This document shows, piece by piece, positions 1 to 6,045 of a DNA stretch of 6,045 bases. The DNA is from Planctomycetota bacterium (GTDB taxonomy: Bacteria; Planctomycetota; Phycisphaerae; FEN-1346). How positions within the stretch are numbered: position 1 is the stretch's first letter; each line of letters starts with the position of its first letter. The notes under the pieces were generated by a model. It saw only the letters and a program-made list of their open reading frames with translations. It did not search any database and was not told the origin of the DNA. Position numbers and translations under genes: made by a program. The DNA lies in assembly GCA_026386995.1 (NCBI GenBank), contig JAPLMO010000311.1, positions 1 through 6,045 on the forward strand, given 5' to 3'.

Positions 1-2543
1 ATGACCTGGCCCATGGCGGCGCTGTGGTAGGCGATGAGGGCGTTCTGCCGCTCGAAGTCGCGGCGTTGGCGCAGGACCTCGTCGCTGACGGCCTCGGCGG
101 GCGCCGAGCCGGCCGTCGCCTTCTTCGGCAGGAAGTCCGGCGGCGAGGGGGGCAGGGCGTACGCCAGAATCGTGGCGCCTTCCTTGGCGTGCAGGATCGG
201 GTGACGCCAGTAGATGTCCGGGACGGCGTCCCAGATTTCCTGGCTAGCCTCGGCGGTGGCCTGCTGCCGCATGATGACGCTCTCGCGGCCCTCGGCCGTC
301 AGCGCTATGCGGAAACTTTTTTCGGGGCCGGCCAGAATCGCCTTGTCTTCCTTCTTGAAGACTGCCGGCAGGACCTCGGCCAGCGGCGTGCCTGCATAAG
401 CGTGTGGCATGTAGAGCGGACCCGAGACGACGATGAGCGTTCCGCCGCGGTCGGCCACGAACTTCTGGAGGATCCGCTGCTCGCTCGCGCCCAGGTACTT
501 CGGCGCGACGTCGCCCAGGATGATGACGTCGAACTTCATCCACTCGGCCTCGTCCTTGGGAGGCAGGTTGGCCTCGACGTCGTCGATGGGCCGGCCGGCG
601 GAGGCGGCGACCTTCGGCGGGGGCGGCACGCCCTCGATCCGGTCGGGCTCCAGCAGGACGTGCTGGAGGCGGACGGTCCGGTCGCGGCCGGCGAAGAGGT
701 TCTTCAGGTACCGGAATTCCCATCGCGGCCGGCCGTCGATGATGAGCAACTTGATCCGCTCGTCGGAGACGTTGACCGTGATCGGGTACTGGTTGTTGGT
801 GGCGAGGACCTCGCCCTCGAACTTCTGGACCTCGACGCGGTAGCGGTGGAGGCCGGCGGCGGCGGGCTCGTCGCCCAGTTCAACGGTGGTGCGGTAGTTG
901 TCGGTCGGCACGTGCTCGGTGCGGGAATCGACCGTCTTATCGCCGTCGACGAGCGAGACCTTGACGTCGCGGCCGGCCAGGCCGTCGAGTTTGACGTGGG
1001 CCTTCAGGAGCATGCGGTCGTGCGTGGCGAGGCTCTCAGGCGCTTCGACCGAGAGGACGCCGGCGTCGATGGGCGGCCGGTCGCCGCCGAAAACGATCGA
1101 CGAGACCGGCACCTGGTTCGTGCCGAGGCGCTTGACGAGCGGGTCGACCGGCTTGGCGGCGTTATGCCGCCCGTCCGTCAGGACCAGCACGCCCGAGAGT
1201 TGCTTGTCGGCCATTTCGCCCATGACCTTTTCGATGGCGGCCGCAAGGTCCGTCTGCTGCTGCGCGGGCGGCAGGGCGGCGGCATCGACGGCCGGATTGC
1301 CGTCGGCCTTGTACGCCTCGGCCCAGCGCTTGGGGTCCTCCTCGACCGGGGCGGCGGCGAACGTGTAGAGTTTGACCGAGTAGCGGTCGGCGAGTTGGTC
1401 CAGGAGGCTCTCGGCCCGCTCGCCCTTTTCGGCGTTGACGACAGGGCGGCCCAGTAGCACGTCGTGCGCCACGGCGATGCGTTTCTTGGCGGTCGTGGCA
1501 TCGACGCGGCCCTTGGCGTCCGCGGGCAGGGCGGCGTAGGCGAGTTCGTCGAGCGTCTGACCGACCGAGGCGACCTTGGCCGCGATGTCCCCCAGGTCTG
1601 TTACGGCCTGCCGGACGGTCTGGACCAGGCGGCCGTGCTCGCGCTCGAGGTTCTTGGCGTTGTCGCGCGACACCAGGCCGGCGGCCTCGCGCAGGCGGTC
1701 GCCGACCTGCGAGGCGAGGCGTTTGCGGGCGTCGTCGAGGCGGACGACGGCGTCGGGCGTCAACTTCAGCGCGTCGGGCGCCTTGGATTCCTGCGGTTGG
1801 GCCAGCGATGCCAGGTGCTCGGCCACCTTCTTCTGGGCCGCCTCGAACGAGCGCTGGAGGCCCTCGCGGCGGCCCTGGAGTTGCTTCTGGCGCTGGTCGG
1901 GCGCGGCGGAGGAGATCGAGGCCAGCCACTCGGCCTGGGCCGCCAGATCGGCGCGGACCTTCTCCAGGCCGTCGGCCACGGCGTCCAGGGCGTAGGGACG
2001 CCGGGCGCCCGCCACGGCGAATTTCTCGGCCAGGCGCATCTTCTCCGACGCCCCAAGTTGCGTGTCGGGCACATACATCGAGGCCGAGTTGTCGACCAGG
2101 ACGGCGACGAACCGCTGGATGGTCTTATCCAGGACCCACGGCCGGACGGGCTGGGCGAGCATCACGATCACCAGCGCCACAAGCACCACGCGCAAGGTCG
2201 CCAGCGCCAGGCCCAGCCGTCGCGAGACCGTCTGCCGCTCCACGGCGTATAGCGCCAGCACGACCTCGATGGCGGCCGCGCCGAGAAGGGCGATCGGCCA
2301 CAGGGGCCAGTTCGTCGCCAGCACCAGGCCCCTCTGGAGGGCCTGCGACACGGCCAGCATCGCCGCGAAGCCGACGGCCACGCGGGCCGCAAACCCCGCG
2401 ATCTGCCGCGCGCGCGTTGCTGGGCGGCGGGTCAGCCGGTGGCCGATCAGCCAGGCCGCGACGGCGGCCGCGGCCAGAAGCCACACGACCACGGTCGGGA
2501 CGGCGGCCGGCAGCATGTAATGTTGTTCTGTGGCTAGCATCAT
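1..2543 (-). CDS. Membrane vWA protein with GATase-like domain, 3' end outside window
   Basis: An uninterrupted frame runs from ATG at 2543 to the left edge (847 codons, no stop), so the C-terminus is missing. The N-terminus has about four hydrophobic helices (near residues 12-33, 51-70, 81-101 and 110-130). A vWA domain follows, with the MIDAS motif D151-N-S153-A-S155 and the later motif T456-D457-G. Between them, residues about 160-345 form a charged, Ala/Leu/Gln-rich stretch predicted by eye to be helical or coiled-coil. After the vWA part comes a beta-rich segment (about 490-595), then a GATase-like region starting with IIDGRPRWEFRYLKN (D603, R607, W608, E609) and continuing through residues 672-708. 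This order is known from planctomycete membrane proteins annotated as vWA or putative glutamine amidotransferase; no catalytic cysteine is evident. The start overlaps the stop of the upstream gene (ATGA), implying translational coupling; a second in-frame ATG follows at once at 2540. The molecular role is unknown; a partnership with the BatA-like neighbour is inferred. Confidence 0.88.
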   Translation of the reverse strand, partial: MMLATEQHYMLPAAVPTVVVWLLAAAAVAAWLIGHRLTRRPATRARQIAGFAARVAVGFAAMLAVSQALQRGLVLATNWPLWPIALLGAAAIEVVLALYAVERQTVSRRLGLALATLRVVLVALVIVMLAQPVRPWVLDKTIQRFVAVLVDNSASMYVPDTQLGASEKMRLAEKFAVAGARRPYALDAVADGLEKVRADLAAQAEWLASISSAAPDQRQKQLQGRREGLQRSFEAAQKKVAEHLASLAQPQESKAPDALKLTPDAVVRLDDARKRLASQVGDRLREAAGLVSRDNAKNLEREHGRLVQTVRQAVTDLGDIAAKVASVGQTLDELAYAALPADAKGRVDATTAKKRIAVAHDVLLGRPVVNAEKGERAESLLDQLADRYSVKLYTFAAAPVEEDPKRWAEAYKADGNPAVDAAALPPAQQQTDLAAAIEKVMGEMADKQLSGVLVLTDGRHNAAKPVDPLVKRLGTNQVPVSSIVFGGDRPPIDAGVLSVEAPESLATHDRMLLKAHVKLDGLAGRDVKVSLVDGDKTVDSRTEHVPTDNYRTTVELGDEPAAAGLHRYRVEVQKFEGEVLATNNQYPITVNVSDERIKLLIIDGRPRWEFRYLKNLFAGRDRTVRLQHVLLEPDRIEGVPPPPKVAASAGRPIDDVEANLPPKDEAEWMKFDVIILGDVAPKYLGASEQRILQKFVADRGGTLIVVSGPLYMPHAYAGTPLAEVLPAVFKKEDKAILAGPEKSFRIALTAEGRESVIMRQQATAEASQEIWDAVPDIYWRHPILHAKEGATILAYALPPSPPDFLPKKATAGSAPAEAVSDEVLRQRRDFERQNALIAYHSAAMGQV
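2540..2543 (-). promoter_or_regulatory. ATGA stop/start overlap (translational coupling)
   Basis: The TGA stop of the BatA-like gene (2542-2540) overlaps the ATG of the next gene (2543-2541). The nearest purine-rich stretch, CAGAGGAG (complement of 2558-2565), lies about 14 bases upstream, which is long for a Shine-Dalgarno site. Re-initiation by ribosomes ending the upstream gene is therefore the likely mode of translation. The overlap also supports choosing this start over the in-frame ATG at 2516. Confidence 0.7.
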
Positions 2544-5131
2544 GCCTTTGGTGCAGACTCCTCTGCGGGAACCGAGAGCAGGCTTCGCGCCCGGTCCCGG
2601 AACGTTTGCACGTCAACGGTTGCGGGCCCGAACGAAACGGCCCCCACGACGTGGATGCGGCGCTGCATGGCGATCCAGCGCGTCAGGCCGATCTCGGCCA
2701 GCAGCACCACCAGCAGCGCCACGGCCAGGTACTTCCACATTTCCTCGCCGGGCACCTGGCCCGTGACGGCCGAGATCATGTCGCTGGTGCTGACGGCCAC
2801 GAAGAGGGGCACGTGCTTCTCGGCGGCCGCAAACTGGGCGTCGGTGAGCGACACCATGCGGCTTTCCTCGGCGTCGCCCAGGACGACGAACGGCAGGCCT
2901 TTCTGGACAATCGCCGGCACGAGGTAGTTCTCCGCGGCCTTCGGCGGCAGGACCACGTGGTAGAGGCCCGGCTCGTACGTGCCCGAGAACGTGATGCGAA
3001 GTCCCGCAGGTACGCTCGCCACCGACGCCCCGGCTCGCTGGTCCGACGGCAGCAGCACGTCGACCGGCTGGCCTTCGAGCGGCATCTGCCCGGCCCGCCC
3101 GGCCTCGCGCTTGGCGATCTCGGCGGACTTCCACGGTAACTGCACGACGAACTCCGACCCCGGCCGCACGTTGGTGTCCAGGAGCGTCGGCGCGGCCAGG
3201 TAGTAGGCGATCTCGTGGACCATCGGCACGAAGCACTTCAGCGACGGCAGGTTCGACTCGTGCCGGTCCAGCGACACGGCCGTCATCGCAACGTAGCCCT
3301 TGCCGACGCGGTGCTCCACGAGCAGCGGGTCGCCGGTGTCGAGGCGGCCCGCGACGCTGATGCTGCCGTCCTTGCGGTCGGCGTCGAGCGTCCAGCAGGC
3401 CGAGATGAGGGCACGCTCGGCGTCGGACTGCGTCGGGTCGGGCAACAGCGCCAGGGCAGGGTGGTTGAAGGTCTTCAGGGCCAGCCGGGCGGGCGAGTCG
3501 GCCATCGTGCGGCGTTTGCCGAAGGCGGCGGGCATGAAGGGATCGCCGCCGTCGGCCATCCATGCGTTGTAGAAGGTCGGGACGATCTTGTCTCCGGCGA
3601 CGACGAGCAGGCCGCCTCCGTCCTGCACGAACGCCTTGAGGCCGGCGGCGGCCGCCTGCGGCAGTTGCGGCACGTTCGCCAGGACGATGAGGTTGTATTG
3701 CCTGAGGTCGCCGGCCGACGCCAAGTCGGTCGCGGCGACGGTCTTGGTGGCGACGAGGCGTCCGAGTTTGTCTGCCTTCCTGGCGGCCGCCGGGTCCTTG
3801 GGTTTCTCCTCGGGCGGTGCGCCTTCGGGCGGCTCTTCGTCGGCCGGGGCCAGGGCGATCTCGATGAACGCGGAGGCGCCGTCGAGCGGGCGGGACGACG
3901 GGTTGCCCTCGACCAGCAGCACGGGCATCTTGTCAATCGTCTCGACGACGCGGACGGCCGAGTTGTCGGCGGGCATCTCGTCTTCGCTCAGGACCTTGGC
4001 ACCCACCACGTGCAGGCCGGGCCGCCCGAAGAGGTGGTCGAACCGCACGGTCTCGGCCGCCCCGGGAACCATCTCGATAACTTCCTGCCGGGCGACGGCG
4101 GCGCCGTCGATCGCCAGCTCGATCGACAGGGGCTCGACGACCGTCGTGCCGGAGTTGATGACCGTCACGTCGATGCGCACTGGCCGGTCGGTCCCGATCA
4201 CCTTGCGCGAGAACCGCACGTCGCCAACGGCCACGTTGCGCAGGGCCTTCGGCAGCGCTAGCGTGCGGCAGACGATCTCGGGCGGCACGGGAAAATCCTT
4301 CAGCCCGGAGGCCAGGAACTGCCACCGGGCCTCGTTGGCGGTGTCCCAGCCGACGTTCTGGCCGTCGGTGATGAGGACGATTTTCTTGGCCGGGTTGCGG
4401 CCTTGCGCGAGCGAGTTGCCGGCGGCGACGAGCGAATCGACCACGCGCATCGAGCCACCCGTCGGCCCGAGTTTCTTCAGGGCGTCCAGCAGTTCCTTGC
4501 GGTCGGCGGTCGGGTTCGGCAGGACGGGGCGCGGCACGGGGCCGGCCACGAGGATGCTGACGGCGTCGGCCGGGCGGCAGGTGTCGATCACGGCGCGGGC
4601 CTCTTCGATCGCGCGGGCGAAGTTCGTCTGGCCGTCGACGGGGACCGTCATGGAGGTCGAGCCGTCGATGAGGATGGCCACGTCGCGCTCCCCGCCGCTA
4701 AGGCTCCATCGCTTCGACTGGAGGTAACTTTCTACGGCCGTGGCGCCGACCGACCCGGCAAAGAGCGTCGCCGCCGCGCACAGGAGCAGCCACCTCGCCC
4801 GTCGCCGCGACCAGACCGCGGCCGCGATGCCCGCGCAGACGGCCGCCGTCAGGATCGCCGGCAGCACGATCGCCCACGGGATGACCGACCGCGTCGGCAC
4901 GAACAGCCGCGCCATCGCCAGCACCAGCAGGGCCAGCGCCAGGCACCGCAGGGCCATCAGGATGATCTCTTCGATGAGTATGCGCCGGCTGCGCGAGGTG
5001 AGCGATTCCATGAGGAACCGCATCGCCCCCCAGTCGACCAGCGTGGCCTTCTGGCGGTTCAGGAGGTGGATCAGGATCGGAATGGCCACCGCCACGAGGC
5101 CCCACAGGAATATCTGTTCGAGTGGGTACAT
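2540..5131 (-). CDS. BatA-like vWA membrane protein with GATase-like domain
   Basis: Complete protein of 863 residues. The N-terminus (residues 1-78) matches the BatA/aerotolerance N-terminal membrane domain: helix 5-23, the motif IHLLNRQK, then a second helix about 53-78. Two more hydrophobic segments follow (about 83-107 and 114-131). The vWA domain covers about 148-270, with MIDAS residues D156, S158 and S160, a candidate threonine T224, and T255-D256-G257. A beta-rich segment (about 300-395) leads to a GATase-like Rossmann region (about 401-650; strands near 480-486 and 507-513). A Pro/Glu/Lys-rich linker sits at 430-456. A single helix near 801-820 anchors the C-terminus, leaving a short tail. 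The start has a good Shine-Dalgarno site, GAGGTG, 7 bases upstream. In MoxR/BatA loci such proteins act at the membrane with DUF58 and AAA ATPase partners; the substrate is unknown. No catalytic cysteine is recognisable, so the GATase-like part may bind rather than catalyse. Confidence 0.9.
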   Translation of the reverse strand: MYPLEQIFLWGLVAVAIPILIHLLNRQKATLVDWGAMRFLMESLTSRSRRILIEEIILMALRCLALALLVLAMARLFVPTRSVIPWAIVLPAILTAAVCAGIAAAVWSRRRARWLLLCAAATLFAGSVGATAVESYLQSKRWSLSGGERDVAILIDGSTSMTVPVDGQTNFARAIEEARAVIDTCRPADAVSILVAGPVPRPVLPNPTADRKELLDALKKLGPTGGSMRVVDSLVAAGNSLAQGRNPAKKIVLITDGQNVGWDTANEARWQFLASGLKDFPVPPEIVCRTLALPKALRNVAVGDVRFSRKVIGTDRPVRIDVTVINSGTTVVEPLSIELAIDGAAVARQEVIEMVPGAAETVRFDHLFGRPGLHVVGAKVLSEDEMPADNSAVRVVETIDKMPVLLVEGNPSSRPLDGASAFIEIALAPADEEPPEGAPPEEKPKDPAAARKADKLGRLVATKTVAATDLASAGDLRQYNLIVLANVPQLPQAAAAGLKAFVQDGGGLLVVAGDKIVPTFYNAWMADGGDPFMPAAFGKRRTMADSPARLALKTFNHPALALLPDPTQSDAERALISACWTLDADRKDGSISVAGRLDTGDPLLVEHRVGKGYVAMTAVSLDRHESNLPSLKCFVPMVHEIAYYLAAPTLLDTNVRPGSEFVVQLPWKSAEIAKREAGRAGQMPLEGQPVDVLLPSDQRAGASVASVPAGLRITFSGTYEPGLYHVVLPPKAAENYLVPAIVQKGLPFVVLGDAEESRMVSLTDAQFAAAEKHVPLFVAVSTSDMISAVTGQVPGEEMWKYLAVALLVVLLAEIGLTRWIAMQRRIHVVGAVSFGPATVDVQTFRDRARSLLSVPAEESAPKA

Positions 5132-5138
5132 TAGGCCG

Positions 5139-5144
5139 CACCTC
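5139..5144 (-). promoter_or_regulatory. Ribosome binding site of the BatA-like gene
   Basis: The minus strand reads GAGGTG followed by 7 bases and ATG at 5131, a near-consensus Shine-Dalgarno site that fixes the start. It lies only 10 bases from the end of the heptamer array at 5155, so the array forms the immediate leader of this coding sequence. Confidence 0.75.
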
Positions 5145-5154
5145 GAAGAACAGC

Positions 5155-5231
5155 GGGATTCGGGATTCGGGATTCGGGATTCGGGAATCGAGAATCGGGA
5201 TTCGGGAATCGGGATTCGGGATTCGGAGTTC
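5155..5231 (+). repeat. Tandem heptamer array, 11 units of GGGATTC type
   Basis: Read on the plus strand, the 77 bases divide exactly into eleven 7-base units: seven GGGATTC (units 1-4, 7, 9, 10), two GGGAATC (5, 8), one GAGAATC (6) and a terminal GGAGTTC (11). The variants GATTC and GAATC are complementary to each other, so short local hairpins are possible within the array (for example 5178-5182 with 5192-5196). The array lies between the four-helix-bundle stop codon and the ribosome binding site of the BatA-like gene. Since 7 is not a multiple of 3 and the plus-strand reading frames through it are low-complexity, it is not a coding repeat. Confidence 0.95.
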
Positions 5232-5232
5232 G
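5203..5232 (+). repeat. Left arm of 30-base inverted repeat
   Basis: This segment is the reverse complement of 5718-5747 at 29 of 30 positions. The innermost 24 bases (5209-5232) are a perfect match; the single mismatch is at 5208 against 5742. It comprises the last heptamer units of the tandem array plus the distinctive terminal unit GGAGTTCG, and ends 14 bases beyond the stop codon of the four-helix-bundle gene. Confidence 0.9.
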
Positions 5233-5246
5233 CTTACGCGGTACCA

Positions 5247-5651
5247 TCACTTGCTCGCCCCTTGTTTGGCAAGGCTTCTCAATAGGCCGTTCAGTAACTG
5301 GCAACATCGGGCCGCAGACTGCATTACTTCCTCGGCCTTTGCTGGTGAAAGGAAGCCGAGGTCCTGCGCCAACAGCAGTTGCGTCTGGACCTCGTAAAGG
5401 CTGCCGCGCGCTGTTCGCAGGAACCTGACGTATTCTTTTCTGCTCCCTCGGCCATAACCTTCCGCGATGTTCGAGGGTACGGAAACCGCGGCCCTTCGCA
5501 ACTGTGCGGTCAGCCCGTAGATCTCTTCGGGAGGAAACCCGCGCGTCACCTGGTATATGGCTTTGACCAAGTCACGCGCTTTCTGCCATACAAGCAGATC
5601 GTTGAAGTTCCGAATGTCGCGCTTGCCCGGAGGCCTCGTCTCATCGGCCAT
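5247..5651 (-). CDS. Four-helix-bundle protein, S23 / 23S rRNA intervening-sequence family
   Basis: A 134-residue protein with the hallmarks of the family: an N-terminal F-x-D-L-x-VWQKA motif (residues 16-25), FPPEEIYGLTAQLRRAAVSV (39-58), then PSNIAEGYGR (59-68), KEYVRFL (72-78) and a conserved SLYEVQTQL segment (84-92). The pattern is four amphipathic helices without membrane segments or signal peptide, so a cytoplasmic protein is expected. Family members are about 115-130 residues, so it looks full-length. ATG at 5651 was chosen over a GTG at 5708 because the extra 19 residues would be encoded by degenerate repeat sequence and precede the usual family N-terminus; the Shine-Dalgarno signal is weak. 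Relatives occur in 23S rRNA intervening sequences and, more distantly, as accessory (Avd) proteins of diversity-generating retroelements; most have no known function. GC content is about 59% over 5281-5640 (hand count), lower than the flanking BatA-like gene, and the gene interrupts the operon, which suggests acquisition. Confidence 0.92.
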   Translation of the reverse strand: MADETRPPGKRDIRNFNDLLVWQKARDLVKAIYQVTRGFPPEEIYGLTAQLRRAAVSVPSNIAEGYGRGSRKEYVRFLRTARGSLYEVQTQLLLAQDLGFLSPAKAEEVMQSAARCCQLLNGLLRSLAKQGASK

Positions 5652-5711
5652 TCGTGTTCTCGATTCTCTGGGTCCGAATACCCTAATGCACAAACCGCAA
5701 CTGCGCACCCC

Positions 5712-5746
5712 GATGTCCGAACTCCGAATCCCGAATCCCGAATCCC
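5712..5746 (-). repeat. Short heptamer array upstream of the four-helix-bundle gene
   Basis: Read on the minus strand, this has three perfect GGGATTC units (5746-5726), then GGAGTTC (5725-5719) and a decayed unit GGACATC (5718-5712). It is in inverted orientation to the array at 5155-5231 and ends with the same terminal variant GGAGTTC. Further decayed traces continue toward the gene: GGTATTCGG near 5674-5682, and the 10-mer GAATCGAGAA (complement of 5657-5666), which also occurs in the left array at 5185-5194. Confidence 0.85.
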
Positions 5747-5747
5747 G
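5718..5747 (-). repeat. Right arm of 30-base inverted repeat
   Basis: Partner of 5203-5232 (29 of 30 complementary, 24 contiguous). Its outer end is 3 bases from the TAA stop of the DUF58 gene. Both arms have the simple heptamers on the outside and the GGAGTTCG unit facing the gene, giving a symmetrical frame around the four-helix-bundle coding sequence. Confidence 0.9.
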
Positions 5748-5750
5748 CCG

Positions 5751-6045
5751 TTATCCTTTCGTCCTTCCCCGCCGATTGGCCAGGTAATGCGCCAGCGCGA
5801 CGTCAAAACTCCGCCTGGTCGAGAGCGGCACGTAGTCGATGTCCATTTCGCCGCAGCCCGACTCGATCTTATGGATGAACTGGCGCACGCGGTCGAGGTA
5901 CTCGGCCCGCACCGACCGCGGGTCCAACTGCACGCGCCGGGTGTCCAACTCCAGGTCGCGGAACAGGCTCCACCGGTCGAACGGGAAGGTCAGTTCCTCC
6001 TCGGCCATCACGTGCAGCAGCAACACTTCGTGCTTGCGGTAGCGG
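5751..6045 (-). CDS. DUF58 protein, C-terminal part (5' end outside window)
   Basis: The last 97 codons of a DUF58-family protein; the frame is open to the right edge. The visible part begins RYRKHEVLLLHVM, continues with EELTFPFDRWSLFRDLE, and contains the family's C-terminal stretch GEMDIDYVPLSTRRSFDVAL followed by HYLANRRG. This matches the conserved C-terminus of DUF58 proteins, which has a degenerate vWA-like fold. DUF58 proteins are encoded next to MoxR AAA ATPases and BatA-type vWA proteins, consistent with the genes downstream here. The TAA stop lies 3 bases from the inverted-repeat arm, so the putative insertion appears to have spared the coding sequence, though the last few residues (RTKG) could be altered relative to the ancestral end. 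Confidence 0.88.
   Translation of the reverse strand, partial: RYRKHEVLLLHVMAEEELTFPFDRWSLFRDLELDTRRVQLDPRSVRAEYLDRVRQFIHKIESGCGEMDIDYVPLSTRRSFDVALAHYLANRRGRTKG

Larger units (their letters stand above)
5155..5747 (-). mobile_element. Candidate small cassette: four-helix-bundle gene within inverted heptamer repeats
   Basis: The unit of about 593 bases consists of the right heptamer array, a leader of about 65 bases, the four-helix-bundle gene and the left heptamer array. It fills the junction between the DUF58 stop (5751) and the BatA-like ribosome binding site (5139-5144) without damaging either gene. The inverted symmetry, lower GC and a gene unrelated to its neighbours suggest insertion. 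There is no transposase or reverse transcriptase inside, and no convincing target-site duplication, so mobility would need outside help. An alternative is that the repeats are only regulatory or structural. This is an inference from layout, not a recognised element family. Confidence 0.45.

Noticed and set aside
24..1457. Long plus-strand open frame of 477 codons
   Set aside because: It is antisense to the vWA/GATase-like gene, which carries clear family motifs. The translation is Arg/Gly/Asp/Val-rich low-complexity sequence typical of the antisense frame of a high-GC gene.
1808..4727. Other long plus-strand and alternative minus-strand frames (for example 1808-3139, 3215-4261, 3588-4727)
   Set aside because: All overlap the two vWA genes, have biased Arg/Pro/Ala/Ser compositions, no recognisable domains and no consistent ribosome binding sites.
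5155..5231. CRISPR array
   Set aside because: The units are contiguous 7-base repeats without spacers, and no cas gene is present.
5122..5397. Plus-strand frames across the heptamer array giving a repetitive Gly-Ile-Arg-Asp-Ser peptide
   Set aside because: The apparent peptide repeat is just the 7-base DNA repeat read in three frames. It is antisense to the end of the four-helix-bundle gene and has no support as a gene.
5247..5651. Accessory protein of a diversity-generating retroelement
   Set aside because: The four-helix-bundle fold is related to Avd, but there is no reverse transcriptase and no template/variable repeat pair in the window.
5145..5753. Target-site duplication flanking the cassette
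   Set aside because: The bases just outside the arrays (ending AGC on the left, starting GCCG on the right) share at most a two-base GC, which is not evidence of a duplication.

Overview
The window is high-GC and almost fully coding on the minus strand. It looks like a segment of a chromosomal operon from a planctomycete (Planctomycetota). That assignment is inferred from the gene set: a DUF58 protein, a BatA-type von Willebrand factor A (vWA) membrane protein, and a second membrane vWA protein with a glutamine-amidotransferase-like (GATase-like) domain. These are characteristic of planctomycete MoxR/BatA-type loci. No rRNA, tRNA, CRISPR array or classical transposase gene was found.

Layout in transcription order (right to left). 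(1) 6045-5751: the last 97 codons of a DUF58 protein; its start lies outside the window. (2) 5750-5132: an interruption of about 620 bases carrying one small gene (5651-5247) for a four-helix-bundle protein of the S23 / 23S rRNA intervening-sequence family. The gene is bracketed by arrays of a heptamer, GGGATTC, in opposite orientation. The arms form a 30-base inverted repeat with one mismatch. (3) 5131-2540: a complete 863-residue BatA-like vWA membrane protein. (4) 2543-1: a second vWA/GATase-like membrane protein, overlapping the previous gene by ATGA and running off the left edge after 847 codons.

How the genes work together: in known MoxR/BatA loci an AAA ATPase (expected upstream, not in view) acts with DUF58 and vWA membrane proteins in an envelope or stress-related chaperone-like complex. 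The exact role in planctomycetes is not established. The two large proteins share one layout: N-terminal membrane helices, a vWA domain with a MIDAS motif, a beta-rich segment, and a GATase-like domain. They are probably partners or ancient paralogues.

The most interesting part is the four-helix-bundle gene with its heptamer-repeat inverted flanks. It sits exactly in the junction between two operon genes and looks like a small inserted cassette. The arrangement (an S23-family ORF inside an inverted repeat that could pair in RNA) recalls the intervening sequences of some bacterial 23S rRNA genes, but here it lies in a protein-coding operon. Mobility and function are inferences.
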